Positions 1 through 9,607 of a stretch of DNA of 64,000 nt are shown here, in pieces; positions within the stretch are counted from its first letter, which is position 1; each line of letters begins with the position of its first letter. The stretch covers positions 434,001 to 498,000 of the forward strand of contig NZ_CP175563.1 of the NCBI RefSeq assembly GCF_046097065.1, in the 5' to 3' direction. The position numbers were made by a program, and so were the translations under genes. The DNA comes from Syntrophus buswellii (GTDB taxonomy: Bacteria > Desulfobacterota > Syntrophia > Syntrophales > Syntrophaceae). Under the pieces are notes generated by a model that saw only the letters and a list, made by a program, of their open reading frames with translations, was not told the origin of the DNA and searched no databases.

Positions 1-22
1 GCCGGTAACCGTACGCCGAAAA

Positions 23-69
23 GAAAAGGGGAAGGACCCGCCTTTTGAGGTCGGGTCCTTCCCCTTTTC
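23..69 (-). terminator. Rho-independent terminator of the fdh operon
   Basis: An 18-bp perfect inverted repeat (23-40 against 52-69) has an 11-nt loop. Read on the minus strand, the second arm ends in CCCCTTTTC and is followed by TTTTCGG. It lies 30 bp past the stop of the formate dehydrogenase gamma gene. Confidence 0.8.
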
Positions 70-99
70 AGGTTTGGAGAGAGAAGTGGTTTATGTGGT

Positions 100-771
100 T
101 TATCCGTGATGGCCGTGCGAAGACGATTTCTCCTCCCCGTAAACCACCAGCGTTCCGTGTTCTTCCATTTCCTTGAGCCACTTGGCGTGCTGCTTTTTCA
201 GCCAGGGCCGGCTGACCCAGCCCGTCAGCATCGCCGGCAGCGAACCGGGAGATCCCACCGTTCCAAGATAGAGGTGGATGAAGAAAAAGGCGAAGATCGC
301 CACAAATCCGGCGGCATGGATCAGGTACATCAGCCGGACGATCATGGCCGGGATGTGCAGGGGAAAGAGCATGATCAATCCGGAAAAGATCATCGCCACT
401 CCGCCGGCTGCCACAACCAGGAAGAACATCTTCTGGCCGGGATTGTATTTCCCCACCTCGGGCACTTTGTCCACATGCCAAAGATAACCGCCGGCGCACT
501 TGATCCAGTCCAGGTCCTCGGGAAAAACAAAGACCCCCGCCTCTTTCCACCACATGCTGACCGTGAAGAAGAGGGCCAGGATGAAGAAGAGCGCCGTTAT
601 ATTGTGGATGTACTTCAACGACTTCAAGCCGCCGAAGGGTTCTCCGAGAAAATTCAGGGAATGGAACATCATTCCAAGCCCCGACAGGCACAGAATCAGG
701 CATGAAACAGCCAGGCTCCAGTGCACGATCCGTTCAAAGGAGTCCGTGGCCTGAATTAATCCTTTTCTCAT
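100..771 (-). CDS. Formate dehydrogenase gamma subunit, cytochrome b556
   Basis: This 223-residue membrane cytochrome b anchors the formate dehydrogenase complex and passes electrons from the beta subunit to the quinone pool. Four hydrophobic segments are visible. Histidines at about 17 (IVHW), 56 (YIHN), 152 (LIHAAG) and 166 (FIHLYLG) are in the family's usual positions for two b hemes. The C-terminal tail is charged and His-rich (SSSHGHHG). The gene starts 2 bp after the beta-subunit stop and is the last of the operon. The family (FdnI/FdoI-like) is clear. Whether electrons flow to quinone or in reverse during syntrophic growth cannot be told from sequence. Confidence 0.92.
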   Translation of the reverse strand: MRKGLIQATDSFERIVHWSLAVSCLILCLSGLGMMFHSLNFLGEPFGGLKSLKYIHNITALFFILALFFTVSMWWKEAGVFVFPEDLDWIKCAGGYLWHVDKVPEVGKYNPGQKMFFLVVAAGGVAMIFSGLIMLFPLHIPAMIVRLMYLIHAAGFVAIFAFFFIHLYLGTVGSPGSLPAMLTGWVSRPWLKKQHAKWLKEMEEHGTLVVYGEEKSSSHGHHG

Positions 772-773
772 GG

Positions 774-1568
774 TTATTCCCCTCCCTTCTGTTCTTGGCC
801 CGTCTCCTCGTCGGGAAGTTTAGGCCCGTGGATGATGTAATGCAGGAATGAACCGGCGATGACGCCGCCGGCAGCCAGAAGGCTCAGGGGCTTCATGATG
901 TCCTTCCAGAGAATGACGGACAGCGGAACGCTGGGGCTCTTCGGCAGGTGTTCATAGACCCCGGGCTTTTCATCCAGGACGTACATCACATGGGTGCCGC
1001 CGACGAACTTGTCGCCGTAGACGCTGGCGTCTCCGCCCAGTTCCTTGGCCCGGGCATAGGCTTTTTCGATCATCTTGCCCTTTTCCCCGAAGGTGATGGC
1101 CCCCGTGGGGCAGGCCTTGGCGCAGGCGGGAATCAGGTCGGCCTTGATGCGGCTCAGGCAGAGGTCGCATTTGTAGACCTTGTCCGTCTTGCGGTCGTAC
1201 CGGGGGATGTCGAAGGGGCAGGCAGAGATACACTCCTTGCAGCCGATGCACAGATCCCGGTTCAGGCCCACCGTCCCTATGTCTGTAACGTACAGGGCGC
1301 CGCTGGGACAGACCTTGACGCAGGCGGCATCGGTGCAGTGCATGCAGCCGTCCTTTCGGAACAGCCATTTGAGTTTTCCGTCCTTTTCTTCAATTTCCTG
1401 AAAGCGGATCAGCGTCCAGGTGTTGGCCTGAAGATCGGGCGGGTTCTGATAGGTTCCGTGATTTTCCGTCTGTTTCGCCGGCTGAGCATTCCACTGCTTG
1501 CAGGCCAGTTGGCAACCCCGGCAGCCGGTGCATTTAGATACATCGATAAGTTTTACATATTCAGCCAT
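774..1568 (-). CDS. Formate dehydrogenase beta subunit, four [4Fe-4S] ferredoxin-like
   Basis: This 264-residue iron-sulfur subunit relays electrons from the molybdenum/tungsten catalytic subunit to the cytochrome. Four cysteine clusters are visible in order: CTGCRGCQLAC near residue 16, CMHCTDAACVKVCP near 76, CIGCKECISACP near 107, and CDLC with CAKACP near 130-155. One hydrophobic C-terminal segment (about 220-245) matches the membrane anchor of FdnH/FdoH. It lies 15 bp after the alpha gene and 2 bp before gamma, so the three are one transcription unit. The presence of the anchor together with a Tat signal on alpha points to a complex facing the periplasm. Confidence 0.93.
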   Translation of the reverse strand: MAEYVKLIDVSKCTGCRGCQLACKQWNAQPAKQTENHGTYQNPPDLQANTWTLIRFQEIEEKDGKLKWLFRKDGCMHCTDAACVKVCPSGALYVTDIGTVGLNRDLCIGCKECISACPFDIPRYDRKTDKVYKCDLCLSRIKADLIPACAKACPTGAITFGEKGKMIEKAYARAKELGGDASVYGDKFVGGTHVMYVLDEKPGVYEHLPKSPSVPLSVILWKDIMKPLSLLAAGGVIAGSFLHYIIHGPKLPDEETGQEQKGGE

Positions 1569-1583
1569 TTTCGTTTCCCCCCC

Positions 1584-4500
1584 TTACTTCTTGACCACAT
1601 TGACCATGAAGGCCTTGCTTTCCGGGATCGTCGTGTTGGCGTCGCCGATCGTCGGCACCAGCAGGTTGGCCGCGTCACCCCTGGTGAAGACTTCCGCCTT
1701 CTTGTCGCCGGGGTTGTATGACCGATCCTTTGTCGTGATCCATCCGAAATGCCAGGGAATGCCCACCTCATGGAGAATGTTCCCGTCGATGTTGAACGGT
1801 TTGAAACGGGGGGTTACGATGGCCACACACTCCACCTGACCTCTTGGGGAGCTGACAATGACCTTGTCGCCGTTGGAGATTCCCCGCTCTTTTGCCAGTT
1901 CCTTGCTCATCTCGCACCACATTTCCGGCTGCATTTCGGCAAGCCAGGGGCACCATCGGGTCAGAACGCCGGTCTGCCAGTGTTCGCTGATGCGGTATGT
2001 CGCACAGATGAATGGATATTTGGGATCGCACGAATCGACACCGGAATAGACGTCCAGATCGGAACCCACGCCGGGTTTGTCGAACCGCTTGATTGTCGGA
2101 TTGTTCTTCTGGGGTGACAGGACGTTCTTTTCCACCGGGCATTCCAGGGGTTCGTAGTGCTCGGGGAACGGACCGTCCGCCAGACCAGGACCGAAGATGC
2201 TGGCCACGCCGTCGGGTTTCATGATGAAGGGCGGCCTCCCGGAGCCGGGGTTACCCGCGCCGTCGGGGACGTCGCCAACCCACTTGTCGCCGCTCCACTT
2301 GATAGCCGCCTTCTTTGCGCTCCAGGGGTTTCCTTCCGGATCGACGGAGGCGCCATTGTAGAGAATTCGCCTGTTGACCGGCCAGGCCCATGCCCATTCG
2401 GGGTAAAGGCCGATACCGGTCGGATCTTTCTTCCCCTCGCGGCGTGCGGACATGTTCTTGTCCGTGTAGGAGCCGCAGTAGACCCAGCACCCGGAGGACG
2501 TGGACCCGTCATCCTGCAGCCAGGCAAAGGTGGGAACGGGATCACCCTTCTTGAATTCCTTGAATTCCCCGGGCTTCGTGGGATTTTCCACCGTTTTGTC
2601 CTCGAGGAAGACCCCGTTGATCTCCTTGGCCACGGCGTGGGGATCGAAGTGGAAGTGGCCGTCAAAGGTTTTCGGGCCGTAGTTCCAGCTCAGCTTGGTA
2701 ATGGCATCGGCATTGGGGCCGCCTTCCTTTTCGTAAAGCCCTTTCACCTTGAAGTAGATTTCCGATGTGATGTCCCCGTCGGGAAGGGCCACGCCCGGGG
2801 GATTGATGGCCTTGTAGCGCCACTGGTTCCAGCGGCCGCTGTTGATGATGCTCCCCTCCTTCTCGATGGAGGCGGCGCAGGGCAGCAGGAAAACTTCCGT
2901 CTTGATCTTTTTGGGATCCATTCCCGGTCCGCGCCAGAAGGAGCCGGTCTCGTTATCGAAGAGGTTGACATTGACCAGCCAGTCCAGCCTGGTCATCGCC
3001 TGGCGGACCTTGTTGGAATGGGCGCCGCTGCAGGCGGGATTCATGCCCCAGGCGAAGAAACCCGTGAACTTTCCCTTGTACATCTGATCGAAGAGATTGA
3101 GCCATGAGTAGTTGGCCCCGTCGTCGATCTTGGGGAGGAGGTTGTAGGCCTCGTCCAGGGTGACGTTCGTTCCGTACATGGCCCGGAGGAAACTCGCTAC
3201 ATACTTGGGTTTGTTCTTCCACCAGTTGAGGCTGTTGGGTTCCTTGGTCGACGGTGTCTCCTTTTCCAGGTACGCCGCCAGGGTTGCCAGCGACGCCTTG
3301 GGGGTGCCGAGGTAACCCGGCCAGATGTGGAACAGCAGTCCATGGTCCGTGGATCCCTGGACGTTGGACTCGCCGCGCATGGCCGCCACGCCGCCGCCGG
3401 GAACGCCCATGTTGCCCAGGAGGAGCTGTATCATGCACATGGTCCGGATATTCTGGGTGCCCACGGTGTGTTGGGTCCATCCCATGGCATAGAGCTCGAC
3501 AGCGGAACGATCCTTCGTTCCCGTTGATCCATAGAGCTTGTAGATCTCGATCAGCTTGTCAACCGGTGTCCCGGTCACCTGGTTGACCACTTCGGGCGTG
3601 TAGCGGGAATAGTGCTTTTTCAGGAGCTGGAACACGCAGTTGGGGTCCTGCATCGTGGGATCCTTCTTGATCCGTCCGTCCCCTTCCGTCTGGTAAGACC
3701 AGGTGGATTTGTCGTACTTTCCGTCCGTCAGGCCGGAGAAGACACCGTTGTTGTCGCCGGGAAGCTTCAAGTCGGGATTCACGAGGAAGGTCGCGTTGGT
3801 GTAATTCCTGACGTACTCCTCGAAGTAGAGCTTGTTGTCGAGAATGTACTTGATCATCCCGCCGAGAAAGGCGATGTCCGTCCCCGAACGGAGAGGTGCA
3901 TAGATGTGGGATTTTGCCGCCGATTGCGTGAACCGCGGGTCCACGCAGATGACCTTGGCTCCTTTCTCCATGGCGGCGGTGATCCACTTGAAAGCGATGG
4001 GGTGGTTGGAGGCAGGGTTGCTGCCCATGATTAAGATCACATCACTGTTGCGGATATCGATCCAGTGATTCGTCATTGCGCCGCGTCCGAACGACTCTCC
4101 CAGAGCCGGTACAGTAGGGCTGTGTCAAATACGGGCCTGGTGTTCGATATAGACCAGCCCCAACCCCCGCAGAAATTTCTGATAAACGAAGCACTCTTCG
4201 TTATCCAGCGCGGCGCTGCCGACGGAGGCGATTCCTTCCGTCCGGTTCACGACCTCGCCTTTGTCATTGGTGGCCCGGAAACTCTTGTCGCGGCTTTTCT
4301 TGACATTTTCCGCAATGCGGTCCAAGGTCCACTCCCAGTCCACCTCTTTCCATTCCGTAGCGTAGGGTGCCCGGTAAAGGGGTTTGCCAAGGCGGTTTTC
4401 GTTGTTCGCCATCTGATAGATAGATCCGCCCTTGGTGCAAAGGGAGCCGCGATTGATGGGACTGTCCGGATCGCCCTCCGTGTTTACCACTTTTCCGTTC

Positions 4501-4676
4501 CGGGTGGAAACGATGATGCTGCATCCTACGGAACAGTAAGGACAGATCGTCGTCGTCTCTTTGGCATACTGAATCTTCAGCGGTTCAGCATGCGCCAAAG
4601 AAGGCCTGAAGCCGATGCCTCCGACTGCCAGAGTGCCGCCGGCGATCTTCAGGAATCCTCTTCTGCTTACATCCAT
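1584..4676 (-). CDS. Formate dehydrogenase alpha subunit, selenoprotein read through UGA
   Basis: This is the catalytic subunit of an FdnG/FdoG-type formate dehydrogenase, 1030 residues when the in-frame UGA at 4125-4127 is read as selenocysteine (residue 184). A Tat signal (SRRGFLKIAGG) lies at residues 4-14, and the [4Fe-4S] motif CPYCSVGC at about 45-52. The residues around the UGA read EHQARI-Sec-HSPTVPAL, then GESFGRGAMTNHW, which match the selenocysteine environment of FdnG closely. Before the UGA the frame carries the signal and cluster domain; after it comes the molybdopterin-binding body. A naive reading would split this into two genes with ends at 4125 and 4076. The product should bind bis-MGD with Mo or W and oxidise formate or reduce CO2. 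Confidence 0.93.
4088..4127 (-). promoter_or_regulatory. Sec UGA codon and putative bacterial SECIS hairpin
   Basis: The UGA at 4125-4127 is followed in the mRNA by a short hairpin with apical sequence CC-GGCUCU-GG at 4109-4100, about 16 nt after the UGA. That resembles the GGUCU-type loop bound by SelB in fdhF and fdnG. The hairpin was paired by eye; the UGA and its protein context are directly visible. Confidence 0.65.
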
Positions 4677-4865
4677 GACTCTACACTCCTTTCGATATGT
4701 AATCCCCGTTCATCGCTTTCTCCTTTCCAAATCCGGGAGGTTCCGCCGTTTCCGGCAATGCCCGTTGCCAGCCGTCCATGGAGAACCTCTTTAAGAATCG
4801 GCAGATCGGAGTGCACAATGTTGGATTTCTACCTGATAACCCATCCATCGTCAGATGAGAGTCAC

Positions 4866-4894
4866 CCTATAGCTATTTCTTTGCAGGATGTCAA
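4866..4894 (-). promoter_or_regulatory. Sigma-70 type promoter of the fdh operon
   Basis: The minus strand reads TTGACA (4894-4889), a 17-nt spacer, and TATAGG (4871-4866). It lies about 190 bp before the start codon of the alpha subunit. Just upstream, at 4920-4933, is the palindrome TGTCAT-TT-ATGACA, a possible regulator site centred about 35 bp before the -35 box. Confidence 0.7.
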
Positions 4895-5283
4895 TAACTT
4901 CTGTATTATTAATATATTATGTCATTTATGACAGGTCGAAAGTATCCGGATGAAGACATTTTTCTCGTTAACGTGTTTGGAGCGGAGGGAGAGCAAACAG
5001 CTCTTGCCCCGGGCCGCCTTCGGGAGCGAATCGGCTCATCAAAAAGGTATCTTCATGATACCGCTATTTTGAAAAGTATTAAGACGAAATGGAGTCCTTC
5101 ATCGGATAAATCCTTACAGAGGATCATGCGATTTTCTTATCGCTGCAGGGATTGGTCTTTGAGCGGGCTTGATGGAGGACATAGGAACGTGTTCCGGTTG
5201 GGGGAATCTTTCCGCAAAGGGCGGGTGCGCACCGAATGGTTCCGATGAGCCGCCGAGCCCCTCTCGATACGCATCAGAAAACA

Positions 5284-5330
5284 GAGGAGCGATTGCAGGA
5301 TGTGACCAAAACCATCTGCAATCGCTCCTC
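5284..5330 (-). terminator. Terminator downstream of gdhA
   Basis: A 15-bp perfect inverted repeat (5284-5298 against 5316-5330) is followed on the minus strand by TGTTTTC. It lies 86 bp past the gdhA stop. The U-tract is short, so termination strength is uncertain. Confidence 0.6.
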
Positions 5331-5415
5331 GGGAACGCAGGGGATGCCAAAAGGGGCAGTCCGCCTCTAGCCGCCAGCGGCTCAAGCGGGACCGCGCCTC
5401 AAGGCAAAGGGGACG

Positions 5416-6777
5416 TTACACCACTCCGTAGGCCAGCATGCTGTTGGCCACTTTCATGAACCCGGCGATATTGGCGCCCAGCACGTAGTCCCCCTCTTTT
5501 CCATATTCCGCCGCCGCATTGAGGCAGGCGGTGTGGATGCTTTTCATGATCTGAAGCAGCCGGGTATCGACTTCTTCACGGGGCCAGGAAAGGCGCATGC
5601 TGTTCTGGCTCATTTCCAGACCCGAGGTGGCCACGCCGCCGGCATTGGCCGCTTTGCCGGGGCCGTAGATGACGCCATTGTCCTGGTAGATGCGGATCGC
5701 CTCCGGGGTGGAGGGCATATTGGCGCCTTCGGAGACGCAGATGCAGCCGTTTTTCACAAGGGCTTCCGCATGGCTGGCGTCGATTTCATTCTGGGTGGCG
5801 CAGGGAAGGGCGATGTCGACGTGAATGCCCTGATTCTTGATCACATCCCAGACGCTCTCTCCGATGTAGCAGCATGCTGATGCGGCGTATTTATCGGCAT
5901 ATTCACTGATGCGGCCTCTGCGGATATTCTTCAATTCCATGATGTATTCGCACTTTGCATGGTCGATTCCTGCTTCGTCGACAATCGTTGAGCTGGAGTC
6001 GCACAGGGTAATGACTTTGCCTCCCAGGCTGGTGACTTTTTCGATGGCGTACTGGGCGACATTTCCGGAACCGCTGATCGCCACGGTTTTACCCTCGAAG
6101 GTGAGGCCACGCCAGGCGAGCATTTCCGCGGCGAAATAGACGCAGCCGTAGCCCGTCGCCTCGGGCCGGATAAGGCTTCCGCCGTAATCCAGGCTCTTGC
6201 CGGTCAAAACGCCCGTATGCTCGTTGGCCAGTTTCTTGTAATAGCCATAGAGGTAACCGATTTCCCGGGCTCCTACACCGATGTCTCCCGCCGGGATATC
6301 CGTATCGGGGCCGATGTGCCGGAAAAGCTCACGCATGAAAGACTGGCAGAAGCGCATGACCTCGTAGTCCGATTTTCCTTTGGGGTCGAAGTCGGAGCCG
6401 CCTTTCGCGCCGCCCATGGGAAGGGTCGTCAGTGAATTCTTAAAGATCTGTTCGAAACCAAGGAACTTCAGGATGCTGAGATTAACGGAGGGATGAAAGC
6501 GCAGCCCCCCCTTATAGGGACCGATGGCATTGTTGAATTGAATCCGGTATCCCCGGTTGACATGCACCTCACCTCTATCGTCCGTCCAGGGAACGCGGAA
6601 GGAGATCACCCGGTCCGGCTCCACGATCCGCTCATAGATTTTAGCCTTGACAAACTCCGGATGTTTCAGAGCTGTCGGCTCCAGAGTGAAAAGCACCTCT
6701 TCCACCGCCTGATGAAATTCAAATTCATAAGGATCCTGCTGTTTAATCTTGTCGATAACATCGCCGACCACGGACAT
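5416..6777 (-). CDS. gdhA: NADP-type glutamate dehydrogenase
   Basis: The 453-residue hexameric enzyme interconverts 2-oxoglutarate plus ammonia and glutamate. The length is typical of the bacterial GdhA family. The active-site stretch MGGAKGGSDFDPKG (about 121-134) contains the catalytic lysine (about 125), and IGPYKGGLRFHP (about 85-96) is the substrate loop. The Rossmann motif SGSGNVAQYA lies near residue 235. Close similarity to the E. coli-type small enzyme favours NADP use and a biosynthetic role in ammonia assimilation. It stands alone, with its own promoter about 380 bp upstream and its own terminator. Confidence 0.95.
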   Translation of the reverse strand: MSVVGDVIDKIKQQDPYEFEFHQAVEEVLFTLEPTALKHPEFVKAKIYERIVEPDRVISFRVPWTDDRGEVHVNRGYRIQFNNAIGPYKGGLRFHPSVNLSILKFLGFEQIFKNSLTTLPMGGAKGGSDFDPKGKSDYEVMRFCQSFMRELFRHIGPDTDIPAGDIGVGAREIGYLYGYYKKLANEHTGVLTGKSLDYGGSLIRPEATGYGCVYFAAEMLAWRGLTFEGKTVAISGSGNVAQYAIEKVTSLGGKVITLCDSSSTIVDEAGIDHAKCEYIMELKNIRRGRISEYADKYAASACCYIGESVWDVIKNQGIHVDIALPCATQNEIDASHAEALVKNGCICVSEGANMPSTPEAIRIYQDNGVIYGPGKAANAGGVATSGLEMSQNSMRLSWPREEVDTRLLQIMKSIHTACLNAAAEYGKEGDYVLGANIAGFMKVANSMLAYGVV

Positions 6778-7156
6778 TTTTTGGGACCTCCATATAAGAA
6801 ATAATGCACTGCAAACTCTTCAAACGTATAGCTTCTAAGACCACTTCCGCATCGGTCGGAGAGGCCTCGTGAAATTCATATACACGGCCCATGGCGAGGA
6901 TTTTCCGCCGCGGGCACGTTCTGCGCGATTTGAAATAATGGGACTTACGCGTTGTTCCGGGGGCGGACCTTGACGCCATGTCACAGCCTCCGCCTACCGG
7001 CCATCCGCGAAATGCGTCTGGATCCGGAATCTTGGCCGCCATGCCGAATGACGATCCCCCTCCGTCACGTCCTTTCTTCCTTTATGAGAAAAAACGACCC
7101 CATAAAACCCGAAAAACCCATGTTTGACAATGAGGTTAAAGCTGATTTTTGCATAG

Positions 7157-7185
7157 TGTATATCCGCGTTTTTTTATAGTGTCAA
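7157..7185 (-). promoter_or_regulatory. Candidate sigma-70 promoter for gdhA
   Basis: On the minus strand TTGACA (7185-7180), a 17-nt spacer, and TATACA (7162-7157) are seen. This would give a leader of about 370 nt before gdhA. Confidence 0.55.
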
Positions 7186-7340
7186 TAATCAATATTGAAA
7201 AAATAATACGGGGGAAGACCTGCGGGAATTTTTTAAATGCGCCTGGTTATGAGAGCGGATCAGGCGGTTCTTCCGGAGGATCGGCCAGGGTGAAGAACGG
7301 AAAAAAACGTACCGGGGCCGCTGGGATGGTGCGGAACCAA

Positions 7341-7379
7341 AAAGAGGAGCCTCTGCAGGGTTTGCAGAGGCTCCTCTTT
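7341..7379 (-). terminator. Strong terminator after the first VPLPA-CTERM gene
   Basis: A 17-bp perfect inverted repeat (7341-7357 against 7363-7379) has a 5-nt loop. It is extended by GGAACC/GGTTCC outside a 2-nt mismatch. On the minus strand it is followed by TTTTTGG. Confidence 0.85.
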
Positions 7380-7490
7380 CCGGTTCCGTTCGGCAGGCGG
7401 TAAAGAAAACGGCGGAAATTCAAAAGCGCCCTGCCACGCCAAATCCTTCAGCTCCTTGTTCAGAATCAACGGGAGCGGAAGGAAGAAACA

Positions 7491-8111
7491 TCATGCTTTG
7501 CGTCGGCGGAATGCCGCGAGACCGACCAGGCCGCTTCCAAGAAGCCAGACCGCTCCCGGAAGAGGAACGACGGCTTTTCCGTCACCGGCGGCATAGCCTG
7601 ATTCGCCGTTCTCCGGTACGATGTGCGCGGCTGCCAGGTAACCCTGATCGTTGATGTGAAGGACCTCTTTCGCGTCGGTCCAATCGGAATTAACGGTGGT
7701 GTTCGTGACGTCAAAACTGAATGAATCCAGCTTTCCCAGCTTGCTGAAGGCTGCATTGAACTCTCCGAATTCACTGAAGTTCTTTTCCTCTCCCTTGGCC
7801 AATTCGCCGGCGCTTAAGTTCGACGTGCTGAAAAGAAACGCGTTGAGCTGCACACCAAGCCGGTTCTGCAGCCTGTAACCGTTCAGGGCTTCGACGACGA
7901 TCGTCGCCTCATCGATGGCCTGGAGATTCACCGTCACCTTCGCATAATCGTCCATCATGCCGCCATTGAGGTCCTTGCTGGCGTAAATCAGATTGAAGGA
8001 GTACGAGGAAAGATAAGCCGATGCATTGGATGCGAACAGAAGAAGAGCAAGCAGGCAGGCGATCAAGGTTAATTTTTTGCTGAATCCCGCAAATAAACGT
8101 TTTCGATTCAT
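7491..8111 (-). CDS. VPLPA-CTERM (PEP-CTERM family) secreted protein
   Basis: This 206-residue protein has an N-terminal signal peptide (hydrophobic core about 15-28, cleavage near SNASA). Its C-terminal sorting signal starts at VVPLPGAVWLL, continues as a hydrophobic segment and ends in RRRKA. Such tails are recognised and cleaved by exosortases and mark proteins exported with exopolysaccharide or surface material. The central 150 residues look like a beta-rich extracellular domain with no family I recognise. The start is fixed by an AAGGAGGTG ribosome site 5 nt upstream. It is monocistronic with its own strong terminator. Confidence 0.85.
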   Translation of the reverse strand: MNRKRLFAGFSKKLTLIACLLALLLFASNASAYLSSYSFNLIYASKDLNGGMMDDYAKVTVNLQAIDEATIVVEALNGYRLQNRLGVQLNAFLFSTSNLSAGELAKGEEKNFSEFGEFNAAFSKLGKLDSFSFDVTNTTVNSDWTDAKEVLHINDQGYLAAAHIVPENGESGYAAGDGKAVVPLPGAVWLLGSGLVGLAAFRRRKA

Positions 8112-8508
8112 TAAACACCTCCTTAAAGTAAATGATCCGTTAAAAAAACTGAATACACACGCCCCATAACTCTAAGGGAGCCCTGTTCTGCTGTTTGGGG
8201 CCTGTCAACGTTTGTCCCGTGAGCCCTGTATGAAAAACTTCACATATGACCCTGATCAATACCGGATTGTTAAAAAAAAATCAATCACTGAAAATTTCGG
8301 GTATCTTCCCGGGCGGAATTTTCTGGTGAACGTCCAAGACACATGGAAATCGCAAACGCTTGAAAATAGACGAGTTGAAAGCCGCCGGCGGGATGGAGCA
8401 GGAGGGAAGAAGAGGGCAGGGAGATGGCCCGCCCGATGTTGATGAAGAGATCCGGAAGGAGAAGAGCCCCCGCATGGTCTGCAGAGGCTTTTCTCAGGAA
8501 CGCCTGTT
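8112..8508. other. Intergenic region between two VPLPA-CTERM genes
   Basis: It contains one imperfect 10-bp inverted repeat (8459-8468 against 8486-8495) just past the stop of the 8509 gene. This is at best a weak terminator for that gene. No other feature was recognised. Confidence 0.4.
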
Positions 8509-9213
8509 TCAGAAACCTTGTCTTTTGAAGAGGCCGCCGCTTCTCCTGATTACAGCAAGCCCCAGTAGGCCGGAGCCGAGCAGCCAGGCCGCCGCTGGAA
8601 GAGGAACCGGAGAAGGATCCTTGATCCAGGTGGAGTCTTCAGGGTCGGGCCACAGGGTGGGAATGCCCTGGATGTGCGCCGCAACATGGGCGCTGTCCCC
8701 CTTTCCCGCATTCCAGAAGTCGAAATCTTCCACTGTAAGACCACTGCCGGTCAGCGTCAGGATGACGGTTTCTCCGACACCGTCAAAACGGTTGACGGAA
8801 GCCTTTTTGAAGTGCAGTTCGATATCATAGCCGTGGCTGCCTCCGGCGGTCTGTTTGTCCTGATCCGTGGCGATGATCCTGCTCACGGTGCCGTCGGAGG
8901 TTCCCCCAGTCCTTGTGATCACCAGGCCGCTCGGATCGATGGCCGGATGAACGCTGAAATCCACCTGACTGATGAATTCACTGGCCACGCCGAGGCCGGA
9001 AGTCAATGTCAGGATCACCGACCCGGAGCCTCCACCATCATCAAATGCCGCCATGAGCCAGCCGTTGGGGGTGAGTGGGGATTTCGGGTCCACTTTGCCG
9101 GTAAAGGCTGTTCCCAGGCTGTAGGTTATCATCCCGGCTTGAGCCTGCCCCGGTGCCAAGCCAAAAACCACAAACAGTGCCGCCAAGAATGTCCATTTAC
9201 GTATCTTTTTCAC
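8509..9213 (-). CDS. VPLPA-CTERM (PEP-CTERM family) secreted protein
   Basis: A 234-residue exported protein with a signal peptide ending near GQAQAG (about 22-27) and a C-terminal tail SPVPLPAAAWLLGSGLLGL followed by basic residues. The sorting signal is typical of the VPLPA subclass, for which a dedicated exosortase (XrtD) is known. Unusually, the tail runs about ten residues beyond the RR pair. The mature part is rich in Thr, Gly and Ser with alternating beta-strand character. No enzyme motif is seen, so a structural or matrix role is only inferred. Confidence 0.85.
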   Translation of the reverse strand: MKKIRKWTFLAALFVVFGLAPGQAQAGMITYSLGTAFTGKVDPKSPLTPNGWLMAAFDDGGGSGSVILTLTSGLGVASEFISQVDFSVHPAIDPSGLVITRTGGTSDGTVSRIIATDQDKQTAGGSHGYDIELHFKKASVNRFDGVGETVILTLTGSGLTVEDFDFWNAGKGDSAHVAAHIQGIPTLWPDPEDSTWIKDPSPVPLPAAAWLLGSGLLGLAVIRRSGGLFKRQGF

Positions 9214-9607
9214 GTTACGATTCCCTCTCTCCCATCCGTTCTCATGATAGTCTGATCAACTGCGAAAAAAAGCCGGCCTGCATCACCGTCCTGTTTGGAT
9301 TCACGTCGCCGTCTCCTCCAATCGATCGTTCAGGACAAATTCCATGCAAATCCCATGACGATTTTGTTCAATCCGGTTCGTCCAAGTGTGCCTGGAGAGA
9401 TGATTATTTCCCGCTTCGGTCATTTCCGCATTCCAATCCGGAGCTCTGCGGTCCGGATAGCGGCTCGTACTGCGGGTCTTGACATGGCCGTTCCTCTTCC
9501 GGCCACAGATGGTCGATGGCAGCCAAGCCGTATTCCTGGATAAAAAAAGGCTGTTGATGTTGAATCAACAGCCTTTTTGCCTTTCGTCCTTCCCTGCAGT
9601 CAGGAAA
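9214..9607. other. Intergenic region between VPLPA-CTERM genes
   Basis: It holds the terminator at 9544-9578 for the 9608 gene. No gene or other site was recognised in the rest. Confidence 0.5.
9544..9578 (-). terminator. Terminator after the third VPLPA-CTERM gene
   Basis: A 15-bp perfect inverted repeat (9544-9558 against 9564-9578) has a 5-nt loop and runs of A and T at its ends. It is symmetrical and could work on both strands. It lies about 30 bp past the stop at 9608. Confidence 0.85.

Larger units (their letters stand above)
4677..5415. other. Intergenic region upstream of fdh and downstream of gdhA
   Basis: It holds the fdh promoter (4866-4894), a palindrome (4920-4933) and the gdhA terminator (5284-5330). 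No convincing gene was found between about 4935 and 5280 on either strand. Confidence 0.6.
6778..7490. other. Intergenic region with long gdhA leader
   Basis: It contains the candidate gdhA promoter (7157-7185) and the terminator of the next gene (7341-7379). The roughly 370 nt between promoter and gdhA start contain no open frame I would call. Confidence 0.5.

Noticed and set aside
4076..4127. End of one gene and start of another inside fdh alpha
   Set aside because: The apparent boundary is the selenocysteine UGA; the frame is continuous and both halves match one protein.
9214..9300. Sigma-54 promoter before a VPLPA-CTERM gene
   Set aside because: GG and GC elements exist, but the spacing is 9 or 13 rather than 10 nt, so the match is not convincing.
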